Notes: generated from the sequence alone by a model not told the origin. 64,000 nt of DNA from Paraburkholderia largidicola (GCF_013426895.1 NZ_AP023175.1:1302001-1366000); one strand, 5' to 3'. Counted from the first letter of the stretch, positions 7,808 through 17,530 are shown. Made by a program: numbers and translations.

Positions 7808-9823
7808 ATGGAGCACGCGTACGTCCAGCTTCTGCACCTGCTTGCAGGCCACACTGCGTGGACGCTGGTCGTGGTTTTTCTTGCTGCGTTTCTCGAAGCC
7901 GTCGCGATCATCGGCACCTTCGTGCCGGGTAGTACAGCGATGTTTATCGCCGGCGCGCTGGTCGGCACGGGCACACTGAATCTCGGCTGGCTCTTTGCGA
8001 GCGCGATCGTGGGCGCCGTGGCGGGCGACGGCATGAGCTACTGGTTCGGCCGTCGCTATAAAGACACGATCAGCAAACTCTGGCCGTTCAGCACGCATCC
8101 GGGGCTGCTCGAAAGCGGTCAGAAGTATTTCGACAAACATGGCGCGAAGAGCGTCGTATTTGCGCGCTTCGCCGCACCGCTTCGCGCAATCGTCCCCGTC
8201 GTCGCTGGCATGCTCGAAATGCCGCCCATGCGCTTCTACGCGATGAACGTGCTGTCCGCGTTGCTGTGGGCGCCCGCGCATATTCTTCCCGGCGTCGTAT
8301 TCGGTGCGTCCATCCAACTGGCGGGCGCGGTGTCGTTCCGTCTCGTCGCGGCGCTGGCGATCGTCGCGGCCATCGTATGGGTGTGCTTCTGGGTGATGCG
8401 CGTGGTCGTCTCGCACGCCCGCGCATGGGCGGGTGCATCGCGCAGCGGCCTCGTGAAGTGGGCGCGCGATCACGAAGCGCCGTATGGCAAGCTGGTCTAT
8501 CGGATCGTCGATCCCGAGCGAGCAGCTATCGGCCTGCTGGTTGGCATTTCGGTTTTCGTGCTGGTGTGTGCAGGGATTTTCTTTGGCGTCATGCAGGACG
8601 TCGTGTCGGGCGATCCGCTGGTTCAGGTCGACATGTCGTTCTATCGCTTCCTGCAATCGGCGCAGGCGCCGTGGATCGGCGAAGCGCTCGCGCGCGCCTC
8701 GACGCTCGGCAGCGTTCCGACGCTCGCCGCGCTGGTCATTGCGTCGACCATCATGATCGCCTTCGAGAAACGCTGGCGCATGCTGATCTATTGGCTCATC
8801 GCAGTGATCTTCTCGCAGGTGCTGATCTTCGCGATTCAGGTGATCGTGCCGCATGCGCCGCCTGCCGCTGCGCCATCGGACCTCTATGCGTTTCCCAGCA
8901 ATCACGTCGCCGCGAGCGTCACGGTGTATGGCTTTCTTGCGTTCGTCGTGGCGCGCCGCGTCGGCATGCTGACGGGCATCGCCGTCACCGCGCTCGCGAG
9001 CCTGATCGTGATCGCCGTCGCGTTCGCGGGCCTGTATTCCGGGCGTTTCGCATTCTCCGATGCCGTAGGCGGCGCAGCATTCGCGGCCGTGTGGGTCGCT
9101 GTCGTCGCGCTGACGGCCGTATGGCGGCATCCCGAAGCGCCGCCCGCTCGCGAGTACATGCCTGCCGTTTTGCTGATCGTGTTGTGCGCGAGCGTCGGCT
9201 TGCAGATCGCCTTGGGGCGTCAGCCGGATGCTGAACCGCAGGTGCGCCAGCGGCCGCCCGTGGTCGTGACGCAGGCGCAATGGACAGACTCGCTGTGGAA
9301 GCAGTTCCCCTGCTATCGCTCCGACATGAAGGGCGACCGGCGCGAACCGATCACCGTGCAATGGACGGCCGACCGGCAGCAGATCGTCGCGCAACTGCGC
9401 AGCCGAGGTTGGCTCGAGGGCACGCGTTTCAATGCGCGCAGCCTGTTCTCGCTCGTGTCGCCCGATGTGCCCGTGATGGATCTGCCCGTGTTGCCCAAGC
9501 TCAACGACGGCGAACCGTCGACTCTCGTCTTCAGCCGTCAGCGCGCCCGCAGCGACGAACGCGACGTGCTGCGCTTCTGGCGCACGGGCTATGCCGTTGC
9601 GCGTCGCAACGGCATGACGCCCGCACCGATCTGGCTCGGCTCGCTCGTGCATGAGCGTCTGCTACGCCCGTCGTGGCCGTTCAATGTGCTGCGCACCGAC
9701 AGGCAACTCGATCCGCTCATTTCGCCAAAATCGGTTAGCGGCGAATGGCGCGAGCTCGAATTGTCGAGCAGCATGGGATGCACCGACATTCCCGTCACGC
9801 TGATTGCATCCACGGAACGTTAA
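7808..9823 (+). CDS. Three-domain membrane protein: DedA + degenerate PAP2 phosphatase + LssY C-terminal domain
   Basis: 671 residues from the ATG at 7808, preferred over the TTG three bases upstream because GGAGA lies five bases before the ATG. Residues 1-170 are a DedA/SNARE-associated domain (FVPGSTAMFIAGALVG, GDGMSYWFGRRYG-like, then a FARFAAPLR segment), the fold linked to lipid scrambling or flipping. Residues about 265-440 are a PAP2-like membrane domain with PSNH but with substitutions at other catalytic positions. The final 190 residues match the soluble LssY C-terminal type (WTADRQQ, RGWLEGTRFN, LPVLPKLNDGEPS). It is followed by a second DedA gene 121 bp downstream. A role in envelope lipid recycling is likely; phosphatase activity is doubtful. 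Confidence 0.88.
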   Translation: MEHAYVQLLHLLAGHTAWTLVVVFLAAFLEAVAIIGTFVPGSTAMFIAGALVGTGTLNLGWLFASAIVGAVAGDGMSYWFGRRYKDTISKLWPFSTHPGLLESGQKYFDKHGAKSVVFARFAAPLRAIVPVVAGMLEMPPMRFYAMNVLSALLWAPAHILPGVVFGASIQLAGAVSFRLVAALAIVAAIVWVCFWVMRVVVSHARAWAGASRSGLVKWARDHEAPYGKLVYRIVDPERAAIGLLVGISVFVLVCAGIFFGVMQDVVSGDPLVQVDMSFYRFLQSAQAPWIGEALARASTLGSVPTLAALVIASTIMIAFEKRWRMLIYWLIAVIFSQVLIFAIQVIVPHAPPAAAPSDLYAFPSNHVAASVTVYGFLAFVVARRVGMLTGIAVTALASLIVIAVAFAGLYSGRFAFSDAVGGAAFAAVWVAVVALTAVWRHPEAPPAREYMPAVLLIVLCASVGLQIALGRQPDAEPQVRQRPPVVVTQAQWTDSLWKQFPCYRSDMKGDRREPITVQWTADRQQIVAQLRSRGWLEGTRFNARSLFSLVSPDVPVMDLPVLPKLNDGEPSTLVFSRQRARSDERDVLRFWRTGYAVARRNGMTPAPIWLGSLVHERLLRPSWPFNVLRTDRQLDPLISPKSVSGEWRELELSSSMGCTDIPVTLIASTER

Positions 9824-9944
9824 GGCCTTTAGATCGGTTGTACCGGTTCTGTGGCCGCTTGTGGAGTACGCGGCCCCTTCAGCCGTGCAACAATGAACAG
9901 CCAGCGCGCGTCGAAGCAATGCAGTGCGCAAGGAGCGATTGCAA

Positions 9945-10988
9945 TTGGTCGATTTCAATCCGTCGGCAATTTCTACATGGGGCGCAGCCGTCGTCTTCCT
10001 GAACGTGCTGCTCACGCGCCTCGGCATTCCCGTGCCTGCCGTCCCCGTACTGCTGCTCGCGGGTACGGCGATTGCCAACGGCCATCTGTCCTTCTGGCAT
10101 GTACTGACAGCAGCACTTGCCGCCGCGCTGATTGGCGACGGGATATGGTTTACGGCGGGCCGCATGCTCGGACGCCGGCTGATCCATGCGCTAGCGCGGC
10201 TGTCGGCCGCTGTCGAAACGCGCGTGCGCAAGGCGCGTGCCCTCTTCATGCGCTTTGGACCGGCAATCGTGTCGGTCTCGAAGTTCGTCCCGGGACTTGC
10301 CATCATCACGCCGCCGCTAATGGGCACCACGCGCGTCGGCGTGGTCATCTTCTTCGCGTGGGACGCCGTCGGTATCGTCGCTTGGGCAACGTTCTGGCTG
10401 CTCGGCGGCGCGATATTCGAACGGCAGCTGAGCTTGCTGATTCACGAAGTGCGGGCACATGGCTGGACGATCATCGATGTGCTGACCGCTATCGCCGCGA
10501 GCTATCTGGCGTTCCGCTTCGTGCAGCGGTGGCGCCTGCAGCGGCCGCTGTCGCTTGCGGCTGTCTCGCCGGAGCAGATCGACGCGTTGATGCGTCCCGA
10601 CAAGCCGCCCATCGTGCTCGACGCCCGCCCCGAGCATATGAAACAACAGACGCCGCAGCCCATTCCTGGTGCGCTGCCGCTCGATGTGCATTCACCCGGC
10701 ACGATCGACGCCGCCTTGCTGGCGCGCGATGTCGTTGTCTATTGCGTCTGCGCCGACGGCGTCACGGCAAGAACGCTGTCGCAGCAGATGCGCAGCGCAG
10801 GCTTTACGCGGATTCGCGCGCTAAGAGGCGGACTGGACGCGTGGGAACGGCGCGGCTATACGGTCGAGCCCTTGACTGAACCTGACAATGCCACTGCGCA
10901 GCCCAGGCGCGAGAAAAGCCATGCGTTGCCGCAGGAACGTGGCATTACCTTGCGCGGCATTGCACCAAGAGGCGCCGTCTCCGGTTAA
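9945..10988 (+). CDS. DedA-family membrane protein with C-terminal rhodanese domain
   Basis: The frame is open from a GTG at 9924, but AGGAG at 9931-9935 lies inside that version and sits nine bases before TTG 9945, so I chose 9945. About 347 residues. The first 200 form a DedA domain (LLTRLGIPVPAVPVLLLAG, GDGIWFTAGRMLGRR, VSKFVPGLAIITPPLMG) with four or more membrane segments. Residues about 220-310 are a rhodanese-like domain (PPIVLDARPEHMKQ, VVVYCVCADGVTAR, LRGGLDAWERRGY) with a Cys in the active-site loop. DedA-rhodanese fusions are common in proteobacteria, but the combined function is not established. The stop is followed by an unrelated 227-bp spacer before the lpxO-like gene. Confidence 0.85.
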   Translation: MVDFNPSAISTWGAAVVFLNVLLTRLGIPVPAVPVLLLAGTAIANGHLSFWHVLTAALAAALIGDGIWFTAGRMLGRRLIHALARLSAAVETRVRKARALFMRFGPAIVSVSKFVPGLAIITPPLMGTTRVGVVIFFAWDAVGIVAWATFWLLGGAIFERQLSLLIHEVRAHGWTIIDVLTAIAASYLAFRFVQRWRLQRPLSLAAVSPEQIDALMRPDKPPIVLDARPEHMKQQTPQPIPGALPLDVHSPGTIDAALLARDVVVYCVCADGVTARTLSQQMRSAGFTRIRALRGGLDAWERRGYTVEPLTEPDNATAQPRREKSHALPQERGITLRGIAPRGAVSG

Positions 10989-11215
10989 ATCGCGTGAGTT
11001 CTCACGCATCTGTTTGCCCCATTAAGCAGCACCCAACGCTAAAGAAAAGCGGTCGCGCTAAAGCGCCGCTAAGACGAAGCCTTTAGCGTATTGGCGGACT
11101 GCATTCAATTGCATACCCCTTGAAAGCAAGCTGGCGCGGTTCTAGCTAAACTTCTTTCTTTAGGATCCGGTTACTTAAAGACCGATTGTTCAGGTAAATC
11201 CTGGAGATCAACGGT

Positions 11216-12118
11216 ATGCGCTGGCTATTTATCGTCTGGTTTATCTTAAGCGTCACGTATGTAGCAAGGCGCGGCAATGCCCGCTTCACCTTCGGACGCC
11301 AACTTTCAGATCATTCGACCTTTCTGGCTCCAATTAACTGCCTGTGCTATCTGTTCTCACCGCTTAGGGCCAAGGCTTATATCGACGAGAATCATTTTCC
11401 GGAATTGACGCCCCTCAAGGCAAACTGGGAAGTCATCCGTGAAGAAGCGCTTGCCGTCGACGCTGCGCAGAAAATATCCGCGTCGACCAATTACAACGAC
11501 ATCGGCTTCAATTCATTCTTTAAGACCGGTTGGCGTCGCTTCTATCTGAAATGGTATGACGCGCCGCATCCATCGGCGCAATCGCTTTGCCCCGTGACCA
11601 CGCGTCTGCTTCAGGACATTCCGACCGTCAAGGCCGCGATGTTCGCGCAATTACCGCCCGGCGCAAGCCTCGTGCGGCATCGCGATCCCTATGCGGGGTC
11701 GGTGCGCTATCACCTCGGGCTCGTCACGCCGGCCAGCCCCAAATGCTATATCGACGTGGACGGCCAGCAATACTATTGGCGCGACGGCGAAGCGGTGATG
11801 TTCGACGAGACCTTTATCCACTACGCGAAGAACGAGACCGACGTATCGCGCATCGTGCTGTTCTGCGATGTCGAACGGCCCATGTACTTCCGCTGGGCCG
11901 CCGCATTGAACCGGATGTTCTCGAATGTCGTGATGCGCGCGGCCAGTTCGCCGAATGACGCAGGCGACCGAACCGGCTTCCTGAACCGCGCATTCAAATA
12001 TGTGTACGCGATTCGCCGCGTCGGCAAGCGCCTTAAGGCATGGCATCGGCCGACTTACTATCTCGTCAAATGGGTGCTGTTCGGTTCGATCTTCGCCGGC
12101 ATCATTTACGCGCTGTAA
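11216..12118 (+). CDS. lpxO: LpxO-like aspartyl/asparaginyl beta-hydroxylase (lipid A hydroxylase)
   Basis: 300 residues, the usual LpxO length, with a hydrophobic N-terminal anchor (residues 2-17) and a C-terminal hydrophobic helix (about 280-300). The Fe(II)/2-oxoglutarate ligands are visible as RHRDPYAGS (first His and Asp) and FDETFIHYAKNET (second His), with RIVLFCDVERP supplying the 2-oxoglutarate Arg. LpxO hydroxylates the 2-position of a secondary acyl chain of lipid A at the inner membrane. A GGAGA ribosome site precedes the ATG. It converges on the diguanylate cyclase gene with only 37 bp between stops. Confidence 0.88.
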   Translation: MRWLFIVWFILSVTYVARRGNARFTFGRQLSDHSTFLAPINCLCYLFSPLRAKAYIDENHFPELTPLKANWEVIREEALAVDAAQKISASTNYNDIGFNSFFKTGWRRFYLKWYDAPHPSAQSLCPVTTRLLQDIPTVKAAMFAQLPPGASLVRHRDPYAGSVRYHLGLVTPASPKCYIDVDGQQYYWRDGEAVMFDETFIHYAKNETDVSRIVLFCDVERPMYFRWAAALNRMFSNVVMRAASSPNDAGDRTGFLNRAFKYVYAIRRVGKRLKAWHRPTYYLVKWVLFGSIFAGIIYAL

Positions 12119-12155
12119 AGCGCGACGCTGCCTGCTCCGGCGCGCTCTGGCACGC

Positions 12156-13229
12156 CTAGCCTCGCGCCACTTCCTGAACGGGCGCCAGACCGCCTACGAC
12201 AATCCGGTCGCGCCCCGTCGCCTTCGCCTGATAAAGACTGCGGTCGACTTCCTGCAGCCACGTGTGATAGTCGGGCAAGTCGTCGGTCAATTGGGCAATG
12301 CCGACGCTGATCGTGCACGGGCATTCCGCCGACGCTTCTTTCGTCTTCTCTCTCACGCGCTGCACCAGCACCTTCGCGACCGTATGCGCCTCGCGCAGTG
12401 TCGCGCCCGGCAACACGACGCCGAACTCCTCGCCGCCATAACGGCCAATGCTGTCGCCCGCGCGGAAATGGCTGCGCAGCAGATCGGCGAACGCCTGCAA
12501 CACCGCGTCGCCGGCGGGATGACCGAGTGTGTCGTTGATCCGCTTGAAGTGATCGAGGTCGATCAGCAGCAGGCACGACGCGTAGCGATTTGCGCGGCAG
12601 CGCTCGAATTCGTCGGCAAGCATCCCTTCCCAATGCCGGCGATTCCAAAGACGGGTCAGGCCGTCCGTGCGGCTCAGATGCTCGAGTTCGCGCGTGCGCT
12701 GGGCGAGCTTGAGCGACAACCGGTAACTCGTAAAGCCCAACGCTAGCGGATAAATAATGAGGAACGGCAGGCACGCCAGGATAGTCGGCATTTGCGACAT
12801 CGGCGAAAACACGAAGCCGACCGTCACGAGCCCCGCCAGCACACCGAGTACATGCGCGAGCACGCCGCGCGCAAAGAGCCGCAGGCCGCCCGCGCCGATG
12901 TTGTCCATGCTGAGCATCGCGAGAATCAGCACGCTGGGAAGCACGTTGAACTGCATCGCCACGACCCAGAAGCCGCCGAGCATCGAATCGGCCATCAGGT
13001 TCAGGCGTTCGCCGCGAAACGGCACCTCGCAGGCAAGCGCCGCGCGGCGCGCGACATGCGGCCAGACGAATCCATGAAACACCAGTAGCGACCACAGCAC
13101 GAAGCCGCGATGCTGTAGCGCGAAAACGGAAGCGACGCAGAAGAAGCCAAGCCCCAGCCCGGCAATGCGCAAGCGGTAAATGCGCTCGACAAAGCTCTTC
13201 CCTTGCCCGGCCCTGCTTTTCGTTGCCAA
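12156..13229 (-). CDS. MASE2-GGDEF diguanylate cyclase
   Basis: 357 residues. Residues 10-175 contain six hydrophobic segments beginning with the MASE2 signature (RIYRLRIAGLGLGFF, then FVWPHVARR), as in AdrA/DgcC-type membrane cyclases. Residues 185-350 are a GGDEF domain. The active-site loop is GGEEF (265-269), so it should make cyclic-di-GMP from two GTP. An RxxD inhibitory I-site (RAGD, 256-259) lies exactly five residues upstream, so product feedback inhibition is expected. DLDHFKRIND and the ISVGIA strand are intact. No neighbour indicates a specific output pathway. Confidence 0.92.
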   Translation of the reverse strand: MATKSRAGQGKSFVERIYRLRIAGLGLGFFCVASVFALQHRGFVLWSLLVFHGFVWPHVARRAALACEVPFRGERLNLMADSMLGGFWVVAMQFNVLPSVLILAMLSMDNIGAGGLRLFARGVLAHVLGVLAGLVTVGFVFSPMSQMPTILACLPFLIIYPLALGFTSYRLSLKLAQRTRELEHLSRTDGLTRLWNRRHWEGMLADEFERCRANRYASCLLLIDLDHFKRINDTLGHPAGDAVLQAFADLLRSHFRAGDSIGRYGGEEFGVVLPGATLREAHTVAKVLVQRVREKTKEASAECPCTISVGIAQLTDDLPDYHTWLQEVDRSLYQAKATGRDRIVVGGLAPVQEVARG

Positions 13230-13595
13230 CGTTATCGATCCCCGAGCAAGTGACTGCGAGAATTGGGCCGCGCGCGTTCATGCGCCGCGTGCCGCAGAGT
13301 CCCGGTTTTGCACCAAGCTTTGTAGAAACGTTGCGCGTTTCGATGCGGGCGCAACGTCATGGATTGGTATAAAAAAATGATACCAGTATCCGCAGTGGGC
13401 AATTAGTCCATTTGCGCGGTGGAAGCGTTTCTGTCGTTTTTCGGTGTGCTCGCACAAGCCGCGATGAACGTTTAACGTTTGCGTCGCACTGTGATGGACG
13501 TCAATGGTGCTAACGGGTTGAATTGCTCCAGCAGAACAACATGAAGCAAATGAATCAGATGAAGTGAGTCAAAAGCGCTGCACGCGATGCCCGAA
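13230..13595. other. Gene-free stretch between cyclase and LysR genes
   Basis: 366 bases upstream of the minus-strand diguanylate cyclase and downstream of the LysR gene. Small open frames here lack ribosome sites. I see no terminator or recognisable regulatory element. Confidence 0.5.
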
Positions 13596-14537
13596 TCAAT
13601 GACCACTGATCAACGGCACCCGCGCAGCCGCGGATGTTTCGACGCTGCGCTGCGTCAGCCACACTTCCTGTTGCAGCCAGTCGCGAAACACCGTCACGTG
13701 AGGCAACTCGCCCTGCTCGGGACGCGTCACGAGCCAATACGACTGGTGTCCGTCGACATGCACGTTCAGTACTTGCACGAGTTGTCCATTGGCGAGTTCG
13801 TGCGCAATCATATGACGATCGGCGATCGTGATACCGAGGCCGTCGATGGCAGCGCGTATCGCGTGATCGAGCAGATCGAATTCAAAACCGCCCGACGTAT
13901 CCACGCCTTCGATGCCCGCCGCTTTCAGCCAATGCTGCCAGGTCAGATAACGCTGGTTATCGCCCGCTAAAACATGCAGCAAAGTGAATTGATTGAGATC
14001 GATGACTTCATTGCCCGCCTGGCGCGCGAGCAACGCGGGCGAGCACACGGCGATATGCCGCTCGTTCATCAGCAGCAGATTATCCAATCCTTCCCATTCG
14101 CCATTGCCGAAGCGGATCGCGCAATCGAGCACGCTCGACTCGGCCAGATTGTCCTCCAGCCGCGTCGACAGGCTCAATTCCAGTTCGGGATGTTCGGAGT
14201 GCAAGCGCCCGAGACGCGGCAAAAACCAGCGGCTCGCGAAAGTCGGCGGCGCGTTCACCCGCAAGCGATTCAGATGCGTCTTTTCCTGAATCGAGCGCAC
14301 GGTCCATTCGATCTTGTCGAACGAATGCTGCAAGGCCTGTAGCAGCACGCGGCCCGATGCGGTCAGATCCAGATGATGATGCCTGCGCTGCAATAGCGTT
14401 TCGCCGAGTTGCTCTTCGAGTTGCCGCACCTGGCGGCTCACCGCGCTTTGCGTGACGTTGAGCAATTCCGCCGCGCGCGTGAAGCTGCCCGTGCGCCCGG
14501 CAACTTCGAAGGCTTTGAGCGCATTGAGCGCTGGCAT
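13596..14537 (-). CDS. LysR-family transcriptional regulator, GcvA-like
   Basis: About 313 residues from ATG 14537; the frame could extend 16 codons further to 14585, but the family N-terminus (PALNALKAFEVAGRTGSFTR) begins at the chosen ATG. Residues 5-65 are the winged helix-turn-helix (AAELLNVTQSAVSRQVRQLEE), followed by a periplasmic-binding-like effector domain (RLRVNAPPTFASRWFLPRL, DCAIRFGNG, DHAIRAAIDGLGI). This is the subgroup often named GcvA, whose targets vary. It is divergent from the phosphate transporter gene and could regulate it, but the 232-bp gap shows no clear TN11A site that I can defend. Confidence 0.88.
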   Translation of the reverse strand: MPALNALKAFEVAGRTGSFTRAAELLNVTQSAVSRQVRQLEEQLGETLLQRRHHHLDLTASGRVLLQALQHSFDKIEWTVRSIQEKTHLNRLRVNAPPTFASRWFLPRLGRLHSEHPELELSLSTRLEDNLAESSVLDCAIRFGNGEWEGLDNLLLMNERHIAVCSPALLARQAGNEVIDLNQFTLLHVLAGDNQRYLTWQHWLKAAGIEGVDTSGGFEFDLLDHAIRAAIDGLGITIADRHMIAHELANGQLVQVLNVHVDGHQSYWLVTRPEQGELPHVTVFRDWLQQEVWLTQRSVETSAAARVPLISGH

Positions 14538-14769
14538 TTTTCTTTTCAAGGAGGTCTCGATTCCGGATCGGCGCGCTGGCGCCACGCGCTCATTTTAGCG
14601 TCTGGGCCGCGCGGGCCTTGTTCCGACGTACCGGCAATGCGCGGCATCTGACAGCGCGTGACGCGGCGCACAAATGTTAAGGGGCATATCCGTCACGCGT
14701 TTGTCATCGTATCGACATGCTGGGCTTGCAGGATCGGAGATCCCCCCGACCATCCCCGAGGCCCAGGCC

Positions 14770-16359
14770 ATGCCGGAACTCTCATATCCGCAGACAGGCA
14801 CCTCAAGTGCCAAAAACCGCAACTTAGGACTCGCAGTCTTTGTGATTGCGCTGGTCGCTGGCGCGATCTATTGCGCGTTTCAGTTGGTCGGCGACCTCGA
14901 ATCCGTTCGCACCGGTTCTGTCCTCGCTTATCTGCTGCTAGGCGTCGCCCTTTTGATCGCGCTCGGCTTCGAGTTCGTCAATGGCTTTCACGACACGGCC
15001 AACGCCGTCGCGACGGTGATCTATACGCACTCGCTCTCGCCTAACGTCGCGGTCGTGTGGTCCGGCACGTGGAATTTCCTTGGTGTGCTGACCTCGAGCG
15101 GCGCAGTCGCATTCGGCATTCTCCAGTTGCTGCCCGTCGAACTGATTCTGCAAGTGGGCAGCAGCGCAGGCTTTGCGATGGTGTTCGCGCTGCTGATCGC
15201 CGCGATCATCTGGAATCTGGGCACGTGGTGGTTCGGCCTGCCGTCTTCGAGCTCGCATACGCTGATCGGCTCGATCATCGGCGTCGGCCTGATGAACCAG
15301 CTGCTGCATGGCGCGGACGGCACGAGCGGCGTCGATTGGGGGCAAGCTGCCGGCGTCGGCAAGTCGCTGCTGTTCTCGCCGCTCATCGGCTTCCTGCTCG
15401 CGGGTCTTCTGCTGCTGGTCCTCAAGGCGCTCGTGCGCGTGCCCGCGCTGTACGCCGAGCCGAAAGGCAAAGCGCCGCCGCCGTTCTGGATTCGCGGGCT
15501 GCTGATTCTGACCTGCACGGGCGTGTCGTTTGCGCACGGTTCCAACGATGGTCAGAAAGGCATGGGCCTCATCATGCTGATCCTGATCGGCACCGTGCCG
15601 ACGGCCTACGCGCTGAATAAGGCAGTCACGGCAAGCGAAACGCAAACCTTCCTCGCGGTTTCGCAGCAGGCTTCGGCCGCGCTCGGCAAGTATGCGACGC
15701 CAGGCGTGCCGCCCGTCGTCGCGCCGCGCAACGAAGTGGAGAACTACGTGCGCACGCGGCAGCTCGCGCCCGCGACGGTGCCCGCGCTGCAGAAGCTGAT
15801 GGAGCAGATCGGCCAGCAGGTCAGCTCGTCGGGCACGATGGCGAACGTGCCGCAGGACAACGTCGATAACGTGCGCAACAACATGTACGTCGCGTCGGAA
15901 GCAATCCGTCTGATGGAAAAGGCCAAGCAGCCCGCGTTCGCAACTGACGACGCCAAGGCCATCGACAACTTCAAGAAGCAGATGGACCACGCAACCAAGT
16001 TCATCCCGACATGGGTGAAAGTGGCCGTGGCGATCGCGCTGGGTCTCGGCACGATGGTCGGCTGGAAGCGCATCGTCGTGACGGTGGGCGAGAAGATCGG
16101 CAAGCAGCATCTGACCTATGGACAGGGCGCATCGGCCGAACTCGTCGCGATGGTCACGATCGGCGCCGCCGACATGTACGGCCTGCCGGTGTCGACCACG
16201 CACGTGCTGTCTTCGGGTGTGGCAGGTACGATGGCCGCCAACGGCTCAGGTCTGCAATGGAGCACCGTGCGCAGTCTGGTGCTCGCGTGGGTGCTGACGC
16301 TGCCTGCATCGATCGCGCTGTCCGCGGGACTGTACTGGTTGTTCCGTCACCTGTTCTGA
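14770..16359 (+). CDS. pit: Low-affinity inorganic phosphate transporter, Pit family
   Basis: 529 residues from ATG 14770, chosen because GAGG at 14758-14761 lies eight bases upstream; the open frame extends 32 codons further without family-like sequence. Pit signatures occur twice, as expected of its internally duplicated fold: GFEFVNGFHDTANAVATVIYT near residue 60 and a matching SFAHGSNDGQKGMGL segment near 255, plus SSSHTLIGSIIG and the second-half VSTTHVLSSGVAG. A long hydrophilic insert (about 300-415) separates the halves and is characteristic of the longer Burkholderia-type proteins. The substrate is expected to be metal-phosphate or phosphate with H+. It faces the polyphosphate kinase gene tail to tail, which suits a shared phosphate theme. 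Confidence 0.92.
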   Translation: MPELSYPQTGTSSAKNRNLGLAVFVIALVAGAIYCAFQLVGDLESVRTGSVLAYLLLGVALLIALGFEFVNGFHDTANAVATVIYTHSLSPNVAVVWSGTWNFLGVLTSSGAVAFGILQLLPVELILQVGSSAGFAMVFALLIAAIIWNLGTWWFGLPSSSSHTLIGSIIGVGLMNQLLHGADGTSGVDWGQAAGVGKSLLFSPLIGFLLAGLLLLVLKALVRVPALYAEPKGKAPPPFWIRGLLILTCTGVSFAHGSNDGQKGMGLIMLILIGTVPTAYALNKAVTASETQTFLAVSQQASAALGKYATPGVPPVVAPRNEVENYVRTRQLAPATVPALQKLMEQIGQQVSSSGTMANVPQDNVDNVRNNMYVASEAIRLMEKAKQPAFATDDAKAIDNFKKQMDHATKFIPTWVKVAVAIALGLGTMVGWKRIVVTVGEKIGKQHLTYGQGASAELVAMVTIGAADMYGLPVSTTHVLSSGVAGTMAANGSGLQWSTVRSLVLAWVLTLPASIALSAGLYWLFRHLF

Positions 16360-16409
16360 CAACGCGTATCTTGCCGCCGCGCCGATTCGATCCGGCGGCG
16401 GCAAAACAG

Positions 16410-16437
16410 AAAGCGCGGCATTTTCATGCCGCGCTTT
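16410..16437. terminator. Bidirectional terminator between pit and ppk2
   Basis: An 11-bp stem (aaagcgcggca, 16410-16420, with its complement 16427-16437) around a six-base loop, flanked by A-rich sequence on the left and TTTT on the right. It can terminate both converging transcripts. Confidence 0.8.
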
Positions 16438-16461
16438 TCATTTCAGCCCTTCAAACAGGGA

Positions 16462-17478
16462 TCAAAACACGTCGGGAACGATCATCGTGTCCGGCACGGG
16501 ATGCCGGCTGTAGTCCTCGTGGAAGACCCGTTCCGGCAGTACGATGGACGGGTGTTCGATCTCGTGATACGGCACCTGGCTCAGCAGATGATGAATGCAG
16601 TTCAGCCGCGCGCGCTTCTTGTCGACGGCCTGCACGACCCACCACGGCGCTTCGGGAATGTGCGAGCGCTGCAGCATCACTTCCTTCGCCTGCGTATAAC
16701 GCTCCCAGCGGCGACGGCTTTCGAGGTCCATCGGGCTCAGCTTCCATTGCTTGAGCGGATCGTGGATACGCGCCTGAAAGCGGATTTCCTGCTCTTCGTC
16801 GGTGATCGAGAACCAGTACTTGATGATCTGAATACCGCTGCGCACCAGCATCTTCTCGAACTCGGGCACTGAGCGGAAGAATTCGTCGTATTCGTCGTCG
16901 GTGCAGAAGCCCATCACGCGCTCGACGCCCGCGCGGTTGTACCAGCTGCGATCGAACAGCACCATTTCGCCGCCTGCGGGCAGGTGGCTGACATAGCGCT
17001 GGAAGTACCATTGCGTGCGTTCGCGGTTGTTCGGCGCGGGCAGCGCCGCGACCCGGCATACGCGCGGATTCAGCCGCTGCGTGATGCGCTTGATCGCACC
17101 GCCCTTGCCAGCCGCGTCGCGGCCTTCGAAGATCACGACAAGGCGATGCCCTGTCTTGACGATCCAGTCCTGCAGCTTGACGAGTTCGCCTTGCAGACGG
17201 AACAGCTCGCGGAAATACTGCTTGCGCAATTCGCGCGCTTCGGGCGTGAAGCCCTCGCCGCCGTCGAGGATGCGATCGTCGACTTCCATTTCGAGTTCTT
17301 CGTCGTACGCATCGACGAGGTCCTCTTCGAAGCGGCGCTGCCGTGCGGCGAGCGACTCGGCGTCAAGTTCCTGTTCGGATTCCTTCATCACAGTAGCTCC
17401 TGTTGCTTCCCTTGCGCGGAAAAGGGTGGACGCGGCGCGTGGGCTCGTGTGATTGTCAGCTTTCTTGGTGTCAGTCAT
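16462..17478 (-). CDS. ppk2: Polyphosphate kinase 2 (PPK2)
   Basis: 338 residues from ATG 17478; the longer frame upstream overlaps the VOC gene and does not look like the family. A roughly 80-residue charged N-terminal extension precedes the P-loop kinase domain. Walker A is GRDAAGKGG (119-127), Walker B is DRSWYNR (176-182), and the lid and later motifs include NRERTQWYFQRYVSHLP and MDLESRRRWERYTQAKE. The enzyme transfers phosphate between polyphosphate and nucleoside diphosphates (class I PPK2, mainly NDP to NTP). The position opposite a Pit transporter suggests phosphate storage and use. Confidence 0.92.
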   Translation of the reverse strand: MTDTKKADNHTSPRAASTLFRAREATGATVMKESEQELDAESLAARQRRFEEDLVDAYDEELEMEVDDRILDGGEGFTPEARELRKQYFRELFRLQGELVKLQDWIVKTGHRLVVIFEGRDAAGKGGAIKRITQRLNPRVCRVAALPAPNNRERTQWYFQRYVSHLPAGGEMVLFDRSWYNRAGVERVMGFCTDDEYDEFFRSVPEFEKMLVRSGIQIIKYWFSITDEEQEIRFQARIHDPLKQWKLSPMDLESRRRWERYTQAKEVMLQRSHIPEAPWWVVQAVDKKRARLNCIHHLLSQVPYHEIEHPSIVLPERVFHEDYSRHPVPDTMIVPDVF

Positions 17479-17530
17479 ATTACTCTTTTCGCGTGGCGTG
17501 CTGCGCTTCAAGCAGGCGTCCACTGCGCCT

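Noticed and set aside
14938-16203. A long minus-strand open frame over the phosphate transporter gene
   Set aside because: It is antisense to a clear Pit transporter and is rich in Arg, His and Gln in the manner of GC-rich shadow frames.
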